Below are positions 9,801 to 16,483 of a stretch of DNA of 64,000 bases, in pieces. A program made the translations under genes and the position numbers. The stretch covers positions 3,472,001-3,536,000 of the forward strand of contig CAVTRT010000003.1 of assembly GCA_963737285.1 (NCBI GenBank), given 5' to 3'. Numbering within the stretch: position 1 is the stretch's first letter; each line of letters begins with the position of its first letter. The DNA is from Trebonia sp963737285. Lineage in GTDB: Bacteria; Actinomycetota; Actinomycetes; Streptosporangiales; Streptosporangiaceae. The notes below the pieces were generated by a model. It was not told where the DNA came from, searched no databases, and saw nothing but the letters and a program-made list of their open reading frames with translations.

Positions 9801-10232
9801 CGCAAGTTCGCCGAGATCATCATCAGCTTCGCTCAGGCGCTTGAGGTCGAGGTCATCGCCGAGGGCATCGAGACCGAGGAGCAGCGCGCGCTGCTGGCCG
9901 AGATGGGCTGCCGGCTCGGCCAGGGGTACCTGCTGGCGATGCCCATGGACTGGCCCGCGGCGGAGGTGCTGCTGCGGTCCGGCCGGCCACTCGCACGTGA
10001 GGCGTCGCGGCACGGCACTGCCTGGCAGTTACTCACCGCCTCGCCCGGCTTGCTCGGATTGCCAGTTATTGCCAGTTATCGCCCGGATTACTCGGTGACG
10101 TGGGCCGTTTCCTGGCGGGCACGCAGCGCGGTGAGCAGGAGTTGGGCGGCGAGGCAAGCCCCCACCCCTTCGCCGGAGCGCAGCCGCAGGTCAAGCAGTG
10201 GTTCTAGGCCAAGCTCGGTCAGCACGGCCTGA
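6830..10232 (+). CDS. Membrane GAF-PAS-GGDEF-EAL cyclic-di-GMP protein (frameshifted, stop lost)
   Basis: The N-terminal part (6830 to about 7490) has roughly eight membrane helices. The rest lies one frame over from about 7490 and carries a ninth helix, a GAF domain (about 7850-8310), a PAS domain (8330-8670), a GGDEF domain with intact RLGGDEF (near 8935) and an EAL domain with EALVRW, LELTES, IDDFGTGYSSLSYL, LKIDKSFVD and VIAEGIET. Both catalytic sets look complete, so cyclase and phosphodiesterase activities are possible. GCCGCCGGCCGGCCAG at 7481-7496 contains an extra CCGG that causes the shift. A 10-base duplication at 10058-10077 removes a stop at 10096-10098. Removing both gives a 1084-residue frame. 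As read, the tail overlaps cobT by 145 bases. Start is uncertain: GTG 6830 or TTG 6884. Confidence 0.8.
10058..10077 (+). repeat. 10-bp tandem duplication at the 3' end of the GGDEF-EAL gene
   Basis: ATTGCCAGTT is repeated twice without a spacer. Deleting one copy restores the frame ATC GCC CGG ATT ACT CGG TGA, so the stop at 10096-10098 would be used and the antisense overlap with cobT would shrink to 11 bases. The duplication therefore looks recent. Confidence 0.75.
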
Positions 10233-11854
10233 TGGGCTCGCTCCCGGCTGCGCTGCCCCGCGACCAGGACAGCCTGGACGGCGGGCTCGGCCCGCACCGC
10301 GAGCAGCGCCGCCACCGACGTGACCAGCCCGTCGAGCACGACGGGGACCCGCTCCCGTGCCGCGCCGAGCGTGACCCCCGCAAGGAGCACGATCTCCGGC
10401 CCGCCCAGAGCCGCGGCCGCAATCCAGGGCTCCCTTTTCCCGTCGACGGAACGGGCCCGCCTCAATGCCCTGCCCACCACGTCTTCCTTGCGACGCATCA
10501 TGGCGGTGTCGGCTGCGGCACCAAGGCCAACGGCCTGCGCCGGGTCGAGGTCCAGCAAGGCGCAGGCGAGCGCGGTGGCGACGGTAGTGTTCCCGATGCC
10601 GACCTCGCCAAGGCAGACCAGGCCGGCTTCCCGTGCGAGCCGAGTGCCAACCGCGATGCCGCGGCGCCGCAGTTCCGTGACGTCATCCACGCTCAGCGCG
10701 TCGGACTCGGCCAGGTCACCCTGCGGCCCGGCCGGCCTAGCGTAGACGGCCTCCGTCGCCAGACCGCACTGGCGGGCGGTGGTGGCGCCGAGCGACACCC
10801 CCTTGAGAGTGGCCTCGTACACGTCGGCGGTGACATGGGGCGGGTAAGCGGAGACGCCGTACCGGGTGACCGGGTGGTCGGCGGCGGCGATGAGGAGCGT
10901 GCCGGTTGTGGGCGGTTGCTTGTTGAGCGCGAGTACCCGGTTGACGCATCCGTCCAGGATGCCGAGCGAGCCGGGGACGGTCAGCAGGTCGTCCCCGGTG
11001 TCCCGGCCCGCGACCACGGCCCGCTGGTCCGGCCCGGACAGCGGGCCATCGCCGCCGCTGGCTGCCTCAGCTTGCGCTGTGGCCAAGTACGACGGCGGTG
11101 GCAACGGCTCGTGGTCCTCATCGGAGGCTGACGGCCAGCGCTCGGACAACACGACGTCGTCCAGTGACAGCCGCCGGGACCAGCCGCGCCGCTCGAGGCC
11201 TGGGTCTGGTGGCCGCTCGTCGGGCCAGCCGAGGCAGAGCCACCCGAGGGTCTCGACGCCATCGGGGAGGTGCAGCAGGTCCGCCAGGTCCTGCGGCCGG
11301 AAGAGAGTCACCCAGCCGAGGCCGAGGCCAGCGGCACGGGCCGCGAGCCAGATGTTCTGCACGGCGCACGCGCAGCTCCACATGTCGGTGTCGGTGAACG
11401 TCGCCCGGCCGAGCACGCCGGCCGCTGCCGTCCTGCGGTCGCAGCCGACGACGATGCCGATCGGAGCCTCCCTGATGCCATCCAGTTGCAAGTCAAGCAG
11501 CCTCGCGCGACGGTCTTCCGTAAGTTGTCCCGCCTGGCGCAGGCGCTGCGAGTCGGCGAGCAGCGCGGCCCGGTCCCGCGTCTCCTGTCTGGTGACGACG
11601 ATGAACCGCCATGGTTGCGAGTGCCCGACCGAGGGGGCCTGATGGCCGGCCGCCAGTACCTGGCGCAGAACATCGTCCGGCACGGGGTCGGGCCGGTACC
11701 TGCGGATGTCGCGCCGCGCACCGATGACCGCGTGCAGTGCCTTGACGTCGGGCTCATCGAAGGCCCACGCGTCCGGCCGGGCCGCCCTGCTGGCCGCCGA
11801 CGTGGTATCCCCTACCAGCGGAACGGGCCGCGACCATGTGTACTCGTTCACCAC
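10088..11854 (-). CDS. BluB-CobT fusion: 5,6-dimethylbenzimidazole synthase / nicotinate-nucleotide:DMB phosphoribosyltransferase
   Basis: The 588-residue protein joins two steps of lower-ligand synthesis. Residues about 30-235 are BluB, a nitroreductase-fold enzyme that breaks down FMNH2 to DMB; RRDIRRYRPDPVPDDVL, APSVGHSQPWRFIVV and GLGLGWVTLF are its hallmarks. Residues about 245-585 are CobT, which makes alpha-ribazole phosphate; GVSLGATTARQ, GEVGIGNTTVATAL, LGAAADT and the C-terminal RSGEGVGA with the catalytic Glu are visible. It is the last gene of cobD-cobU-cobS-bluB/cobT, separated from cobS by a tandem repeat. GTG 11854 is the furthest upstream start; it lies inside the repeat and has no clear Shine-Dalgarno, so a start further in is possible. 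Confidence 0.92.
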   Translation of the reverse strand: MVNEYTWSRPVPLVGDTTSAASRAARPDAWAFDEPDVKALHAVIGARRDIRRYRPDPVPDDVLRQVLAAGHQAPSVGHSQPWRFIVVTRQETRDRAALLADSQRLRQAGQLTEDRRARLLDLQLDGIREAPIGIVVGCDRRTAAAGVLGRATFTDTDMWSCACAVQNIWLAARAAGLGLGWVTLFRPQDLADLLHLPDGVETLGWLCLGWPDERPPDPGLERRGWSRRLSLDDVVLSERWPSASDEDHEPLPPPSYLATAQAEAASGGDGPLSGPDQRAVVAGRDTGDDLLTVPGSLGILDGCVNRVLALNKQPPTTGTLLIAAADHPVTRYGVSAYPPHVTADVYEATLKGVSLGATTARQCGLATEAVYARPAGPQGDLAESDALSVDDVTELRRRGIAVGTRLAREAGLVCLGEVGIGNTTVATALACALLDLDPAQAVGLGAAADTAMMRRKEDVVGRALRRARSVDGKREPWIAAAALGGPEIVLLAGVTLGAARERVPVVLDGLVTSVAALLAVRAEPAVQAVLVAGQRSRERAHQAVLTELGLEPLLDLRLRSGEGVGACLAAQLLLTALRARQETAHVTE

Positions 11855-12060
11855 AGTGCTAGCTCACCACGCTGCCAGCTCAACACAGGTGCCAGCTCAC
11901 CACAGTGCCAGCTCAACACAGGTGCCAGCTCACCACAGTGCCAGCTCACCACAGGTGCCAGCTCACCACAGGTGCCAGCTCAACGCAGTGCCAGCTCACC
12001 ACAGGTGCCAGCTCAACACAGGTGCCAGCTCAACGCAGTGCCAGCTCACCACAGTGCCAC
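11848..12060. repeat. 16-17 bp tandem repeat, 13 units, between cobS and bluB-cobT
   Basis: Thirteen units of TCACCACAG(G)TGCCAGC run head to tail. Variants are TCAACACAG and TCAACGCAG; the unit is 16 or 17 bases depending on one or two G. The array covers the whole intergenic space: its first unit overlaps the GTG start of bluB-cobT and its last unit supplies the TGA stop of cobS. Read on the minus strand the unit contains GGTGA, so it could feed ribosomes. The unequal unit length means it is not a coding repeat. Confidence 0.9.
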
Positions 12061-12837
12061 TCCAATCAGGGCGACGGCGGTCGCCGTCTCGATTAGCGCG
12101 CCGAACACGTCGCCCGTCATCCCGCCAAGCCTCCGTCCCACGTGCACCCGCAGCAGCCAGCCGGCTCCCATCGCGGCGCCCTGGCAAACGACTACCCAGA
12201 TGATCGGGAGGCCCGCCGCCGCGGCGATGATCGCCCCACCCGCGAGCACGCCAATCGTCTCGGCGGCTACCGCCCCCGGCGCGACGCCATCGGCCACCAG
12301 GGTGCCGAAGCCACTCGTGCGCGCAGCCTTGACTCCGCGCATCGCCGCTTGCACGGCCGTGACCCGCCCGGTCACCGCCGCGACGGCGAGCACGGCCACG
12401 GGCGTCCACGGCCCGCCGGGCATGCTACTGACCGCGACGATGTCTGCCAGCAGTACAAATACTAGCGCGATCACGCCGAACGGGCCGATGTCGGACTTCC
12501 TCATGATCTCCAGCGCGCGCTCCGCCGGTGCCCGGCTGCCGAGGCCGTCAGCGGTATCGGCCAGTCCATCCAGGTGCAGGCACCGGGTCGCCACGGCCAG
12601 TGCCGCAACGGCCAGGACAGCACCAAGCCCGTTGGCGTGCGGTGACCACTGGCGGATCGCCGTGGCGGGCAGCCCGGCGGCGGCACCGAGAACCGCGCCG
12701 ACGGCGGGCAGCCACAGCAGCGCGGCGACGCCGTCTCCGGGACCGAACTCGGCGGTCTGCGTCCAGACCGGGACGATGGTGAACAGGCTGACCGAGTGCT
12801 CCAGGGCCCGCGCGAGGCGTGCGGGGGAAGGCCTCAT
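12046..12837 (-). CDS. cobS: Adenosylcobinamide-GDP ribazoletransferase (cobalamin synthase)
   Basis: The 263-residue membrane enzyme joins adenosylcobinamide-GDP to alpha-ribazole or its phosphate, the last assembly step of B12. The signature LHLDGLADTADG and the following EIMRKSDIGPFGV are the conserved Mg-binding loop of CobS; six or more hydrophobic segments follow. It starts 12 bases after the cobU stop, so both are in one operon. The C-terminus is short (VALIGVALW) and its stop codon is provided by the tandem repeat that begins there, so the natural end may have been replaced by repeat expansion. Confidence 0.95.
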   Translation of the reverse strand: MRPSPARLARALEHSVSLFTIVPVWTQTAEFGPGDGVAALLWLPAVGAVLGAAAGLPATAIRQWSPHANGLGAVLAVAALAVATRCLHLDGLADTADGLGSRAPAERALEIMRKSDIGPFGVIALVFVLLADIVAVSSMPGGPWTPVAVLAVAAVTGRVTAVQAAMRGVKAARTSGFGTLVADGVAPGAVAAETIGVLAGGAIIAAAAGLPIIWVVVCQGAAMGAGWLLRVHVGRRLGGMTGDVFGALIETATAVALIGVALW

Positions 12838-12849
12838 CGCGCACCCTTC

Positions 12850-13461
12850 CTATCTCAAGCGCAGTGGTATGCCGGCCGTGACGAGCCAGACCTCGTCGGC
12901 CTGCGCCGCAAGCCGCTGGTTCAGCTCGCCGAGCACGTCGCGGAACCGCCGGATCGCAATCGACTCAGGGACGATCCCGCTGCCGACCTCATCGCTGACG
13001 GCGACCGTCAGGGCTTCGGTGTACGCCCACGCGCCGACCAGAGCGTCAAGCGCGGCGGCGAGCCGCTCACCAGACTCAGGGGGAAGCTCGTCCGCCCAGC
13101 AGGCGCAGTCATCCATCACCCGGCTCACCCAGGTCGTGATGGCGTCGATGAGGACGGGGGCACCTTCCCGGGCCCCATCAAGGATCCTGGCAGGGTCGCC
13201 GGTCTCGATGGTGGACCAGTTCGCGGGACGGCGCTCGCGGTGCTGGCGGACCCGCTGCGCCCAGTCCGCGTCACCGGGGTAGTCCGGTGCCGTGGCGACA
13301 TACGTCACCGGTACGGCGGCACCGAGGTAATGCTCGGCGAAGCGAGACTTGCCCGACCTGCTGCCACCGAGCACGAGGACACGCCGCCCGCTACTGACAC
13401 GGGCGGCGGCGGGCCAGCCTGGGACGTTTTGGGCCGAAATCTGATTGGTGAGTTCGTCCAC
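12850..13461 (-). CDS. cobU: Adenosylcobinamide kinase / adenosylcobinamide-phosphate guanylyltransferase
   Basis: The 203-residue protein has the P-loop GGSRSGKS (residues 32-39) with the following RFAEHYLG, the RxxHRERRPANW region containing the guanylylated His, and VSDEVGSGIVPES near the C-terminus, all typical of CobU/CobP. It phosphorylates and then guanylylates adenosylcobinamide, feeding CobS. A 20-residue N-terminal extension precedes the first strand, so a start further in cannot be excluded. Spacing is 12 bases to cobD upstream and 12 bases to cobS downstream. Confidence 0.95.
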   Translation of the reverse strand: MDELTNQISAQNVPGWPAAARVSSGRRVLVLGGSRSGKSRFAEHYLGAAVPVTYVATAPDYPGDADWAQRVRQHRERRPANWSTIETGDPARILDGAREGAPVLIDAITTWVSRVMDDCACWADELPPESGERLAAALDALVGAWAYTEALTVAVSDEVGSGIVPESIAIRRFRDVLGELNQRLAAQADEVWLVTAGIPLRLR

Positions 13462-13473
13462 TGGAAAAGCATG

Positions 13474-14460
13474 TCACCTCTTGCGGCGAGCCGTTACCCC
13501 GGCAAGGGACCTGCCCCAGGCGATGCCGCCACAGGTGATGGCCGCGGCGATCGTCACAGCCCGGCTGAGCCTGACGGCCCGGCGGATGTCGTCGGCGGTG
13601 GCTGGCTTGCCTTCGTCCCCGCGGGCACCGCCGCCAAGGACGGGACGGTCCTCGACGTGCGAGCCGTAGTCGTTGCGCCCGCCCAGTCGCACTCCGAGAG
13701 CGCCGGCGTAGGCAGACTCGCAGACGCCGGCGTTCGGGCTGGGGTGACGGCGGCCGTCCCGGTGCCAGGTGGCCAGTGCCGCGTGCCCGTTTCCGCCCGC
13801 CACCGGCGCGACGACGGCGGTCAGCAGCGCTGTCAGCCGGGCGGGCAAGTAGTTCGCGATGTCGTCGGCCCGCGCCGATGCCCACCCGAAGTTCTCGTAC
13901 CTGGGGCTGTGATGACCGACCATGGCGTCCAGCGTGTTGACCGCCCGGTAGGCCAGCAGCCCGGGCAGGCCCGCGACGGCTCCCCACAGCAGCGGCGCGA
14001 CCACGGCGTCGCTGGTGTTCTCCGCGACCGACTCGATCACGGCCCGCGCTATCTCGCTCTCATCCAGGTGCCCAGTCTTACGCCCGACGAGGTGCGTAAG
14101 CCGCCGGCGGGCGGCCGGCAGGTCCCCGCGCCCGAGCAGGTGATCGACCGCTGCCGCCTCAGCGGCCAGCGTGCGACCGCCGACAACTGCCCATGTCCCC
14201 ACGGCAGTGGCAACGGCCAGCCGCGGGGCCGGGAGGCGATTCGCCGTCGCGCCCAGCGCAACCGCCGCCGCGACCAGGACGCCGGCGTACGCTACTCCTG
14301 CGGCCCGACTGTCACGCCACATCGCGGCTTCCAGCTTGCTAGCGGCGGTCCCGAACACCGCGACTGGGTGCCCGCGCCTCGGGTCTCCGATCGCCTGATC
14401 AAGCGCTACCCCGGCGACCATCCCTAGGGCCGTCGCCCCGCCACACTCGAAAACTCTCAC
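13474..14460 (-). CDS. cobD: Adenosylcobinamide-phosphate synthase (CobD/CbiB)
   Basis: The 328-residue membrane protein attaches the aminopropanol arm to adenosylcobyric acid. Hallmarks are GVALDQAIGDPRRGHPVAVFG at the N-terminus, RAVIESVAENTSDAVVAPLLW, YRAVNTLDAMVGHHSPRYENFGWASARADD and NAGVCESAYAGALGVRLGG. GTG 14460 was chosen because the family N-terminus begins there and GGGAGAG lies 9 bases upstream; the frame stays open far upstream only through the 33-bp repeats. It heads the cob operon. Only 42 bases separate it from the divergent phosphatase gene, so there is no room for a cobalamin riboswitch. Confidence 0.93.
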   Translation of the reverse strand: MRVFECGGATALGMVAGVALDQAIGDPRRGHPVAVFGTAASKLEAAMWRDSRAAGVAYAGVLVAAAVALGATANRLPAPRLAVATAVGTWAVVGGRTLAAEAAAVDHLLGRGDLPAARRRLTHLVGRKTGHLDESEIARAVIESVAENTSDAVVAPLLWGAVAGLPGLLAYRAVNTLDAMVGHHSPRYENFGWASARADDIANYLPARLTALLTAVVAPVAGGNGHAALATWHRDGRRHPSPNAGVCESAYAGALGVRLGGRNDYGSHVEDRPVLGGGARGDEGKPATADDIRRAVRLSRAVTIAAAITCGGIAWGRSLAGVTARRKR

Positions 14461-14490
14461 TGGCCCAGTCTCTCCCACCGACCACACGGC

Positions 14491-14496
14491 TATGGT
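14491..14496 (+). promoter_or_regulatory. -10 element of the histidine phosphatase gene
   Basis: TATGGT ends 6 bases before GTG 14503, the spacing of a leaderless actinobacterial transcript. Because the cobD start is at 14460 on the other strand, the cobD promoter must overlap this one. Confidence 0.55.
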
Positions 14497-14502
14497 GGCA
14501 GC

Positions 14503-15123
14503 GTGCCAAATCCCGACGCCGTCACCGTGTGCTACGTCCGGCACGGGGAGAACCGGGCGAACCTGACCGGGGAGCTGTCCTGCCGGAAGATCGACTATCC
14601 GCTGACGGACCGCGGCATCGCGCAGGCCACGGAGGTTGCCGAGCAATTGTCCCGCGAAACCGCCCCGACCGCGATCTACTCGTCCCCAATGCGCCGCGCG
14701 GTCCAGACGGCGGACATCATCGCCGGACGCCTGGGGCTGCCCGTCGTGACGCTGGAGGACCTGCGCGAACTGGACGTCGGCGACCTGGAAGGCCGCAGCG
14801 ACGAGGAGGCATGGACGACGTTCCTGGACATCGCCTACGCCTGGCAGGCAGGGGACCACGACCGACGGTACCCCGGCGGCGAGGACTTCCACCAGGTGAT
14901 CGCCCGGGTTACCCGGGCGCTGACGTACACGTGTGACCATCCGCTGGGCAGCCGGGTTCTCATGATCGCGCACGACGGCCTGATCCGCGTCGCCCTCCCC
15001 GCCCTGTGCCCTGGCGCGGAACTGCCAGCGACGGGCCTCCCCAGGTGCGGCATCGCCAAGCTGGCCATCAGCCCCGCCCGAAGCGGCGTGACCGCCAGGC
15101 TCCTCACCTGGCCCCCCAGCTGA
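14503..15123 (+). CDS. Histidine phosphatase family protein (possible alpha-ribazole phosphatase)
   Basis: The 206-residue protein is a phosphoglycerate-mutase-like phosphatase: RHGE at residues 13-16 (phospho-acceptor His14), IYSSPMRRAVQTADIIA with the second conserved Arg, LRELDVGDLEGRSDEEA, and MIAHDGLIRV with the second catalytic His. Sequence alone does not fix the substrate. Its position divergent from the CobT-CobS operon makes the CobC role, dephosphorylating alpha-ribazole 5'-phosphate, an attractive guess that would complete nucleotide-loop assembly. Acid phosphatase or phosphoglycerate mutase-like roles remain possible. The predicted mRNA is leaderless. Confidence 0.85.
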   Translation: MPNPDAVTVCYVRHGENRANLTGELSCRKIDYPLTDRGIAQATEVAEQLSRETAPTAIYSSPMRRAVQTADIIAGRLGLPVVTLEDLRELDVGDLEGRSDEEAWTTFLDIAYAWQAGDHDRRYPGGEDFHQVIARVTRALTYTCDHPLGSRVLMIAHDGLIRVALPALCPGAELPATGLPRCGIAKLAISPARSGVTARLLTWPPS

Positions 15124-15127
15124 CGAC

Positions 15128-15388
15128 GTTGCGACCCGCCGGCACCACCGCACCGCTACCGTTACGACCCGCCGGCGCCACCGAGCCAGCGCCGTTGCGA
15201 GTCGCCGGCACCACCGAGCCAGCGCCGTTGCGAGTCGCCGGCACCACCGCACCGCTACCGTTACGACCCGCCGGCACCACCGCACCGCTTTAGGCGACCC
15301 GTTGGCACCACCGAGCCAGCACCGTTACGAGCCGTTGGCACCACCGAGCCAGCACCGTTACGACCCGCCGGCGCCACCGAGCCAGCAC
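15128..15388. repeat. 33-bp imperfect minisatellite, 8 units
   Basis: Eight near-identical units begin GTT(A/G)CGA and contain CCGGC(A/G)CCACCG; seven are about 33 bases and the sixth is 31. Two unit types alternate in their last third: GCACCGCTACC and AGCCAGCGCC/AGCCAGCACC. The array fills most of the 327-base gap (15124-15450) between the phosphatase stop and the SGNH hydrolase stop. Because 33 is a multiple of three, open frames run through it on both strands, but no start signal supports translation. Confidence 0.9.
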
Positions 15389-15450
15389 GACAGCAGGCCA
15401 ATGGCGGCGGCGCGTCAAAATCGTCGCGGCTTGGGGTGCGGTGGGGCCGG

Positions 15451-16293
15451 TTACGCGTCCTCGGCGGGGAGTGCTACCGGAGACAGCTCGGGATGCTTGG
15501 CGGAGCGGCCGTCGCCGGAGGAGGTACCGCGCAGGCGGCGGCCTATCCAGGGGATGAAGGACTCCGCGGCCCACTGGTAGTCCTCAATCCGCGCGGCCAG
15601 CCAGGCTCCGCGGCTGCGGTTCTTCGAGGCGACGGGCGACGACCAGACGAGCGGCGCTGGCCCACCCTCATCAAGATCGGCGGCCGGCAGCGCGCCAAGC
15701 ACCTCGGCGGCCCGTCGGGCGATCAGCCGGTGCGACTGCGAGTTCAGGTGCAGCCGGTCAGGACTCCACGCCTCCGGCAGGGCGAGGGACCTCATGCCCC
15801 ACAGGTCGAGCAGGTCGCAGCCGCGAGCGTCGGCGATTGCCCGAAGGTGCATGTTGTAGGTGGCGACCTTACCGCGCAGCAGCGCGATCAGCGGGAACGC
15901 GAGCGGGTCAAACCCTGTTACCACGAGGACCCGCAGGTCCGCCCGCCGCAACCTGGCGACGGCGACGTCGAAGATCTCGGCCAGCTTGTCCGGGTCCCCA
16001 TTGGGACGCAGCAGGTCGTTACCACCGCCGGCGATGCTCACCAGCCGCTGCTGCGGAGCAGCGGCCAGCAGGTCGATCGCCGATGGCACTTGGTTGGTCA
16101 CGATCTGCCGCAGCAGTCTCCCGCGCACCGCTAGGTTCGCGTACTGGAAGCCCGGGTCCTGCGCCGCCAGAGTGCCTGCCAGCCGGTCGGCCCAGCCCAG
16201 GATCGCGCCGTCAGCCGTTAGGTCGTTCATCCCCTCGGTGAAGCTGTCACCAATGGCAACGAAAGCTGATATACGTTGGTTAGCACCGCTCAT
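15451..16293 (-). CDS. SGNH/GDSL-family hydrolase
   Basis: The 280-residue protein has the SGNH blocks: GDSFTEG with the nucleophile Ser near the N-terminus (block I), the Gly in NLAVRGRLL (block II), GGGNDLLRP with the Asn (block III), and DRLHLNSQSH with the Asp-x-x-His dyad (block V). Such enzymes act as esterases, lipases or acetylxylan-type deacetylases. There is no signal peptide, so it is probably cytosolic. ATG 16293 (MSGANQR) begins the family N-terminus; a frame to 16356 adds unconserved residues. The C-terminal 60 residues are a less conserved extension. It runs divergently from the lipoprotein gene at 16484. Confidence 0.88.
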   Translation of the reverse strand: MSGANQRISAFVAIGDSFTEGMNDLTADGAILGWADRLAGTLAAQDPGFQYANLAVRGRLLRQIVTNQVPSAIDLLAAAPQQRLVSIAGGGNDLLRPNGDPDKLAEIFDVAVARLRRADLRVLVVTGFDPLAFPLIALLRGKVATYNMHLRAIADARGCDLLDLWGMRSLALPEAWSPDRLHLNSQSHRLIARRAAEVLGALPAADLDEGGPAPLVWSSPVASKNRSRGAWLAARIEDYQWAAESFIPWIGRRLRGTSSGDGRSAKHPELSPVALPAEDA

Positions 16294-16483
16294 AACTGTT
16301 CTATGATGCCAGGCGCGCGGCGGGTGATGCCCACCGGCCACGCACTCGTCCGGCACTGCTGCCGGGCCACCCTCATGAGCCGCCCCCCACTGACATACGC
16401 GTTCATCGATACATACACATGGCAGCCGGTTAATGTCGAAGAGTAGTTACCGTTGCGGGACGGGACACCTCACCGGGGGGACC

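Noticed and set aside
14461..14502. Cobalamin riboswitch upstream of cobD
   Set aside because: The gap is far too short for the roughly 200-base element, and no B12-box is seen.
14461..15285. N-terminal extension of cobD to 15285
   Set aside because: The extra 275 residues are antisense phosphatase and repeat sequence; the CobD family N-terminus starts at 14460.
15006..15293. Open frame through the 33-bp repeats encoding an 11-residue repeat peptide
   Set aside because: The frame stays open only because the unit is a multiple of three; there is no ribosome site and it begins inside the phosphatase gene.
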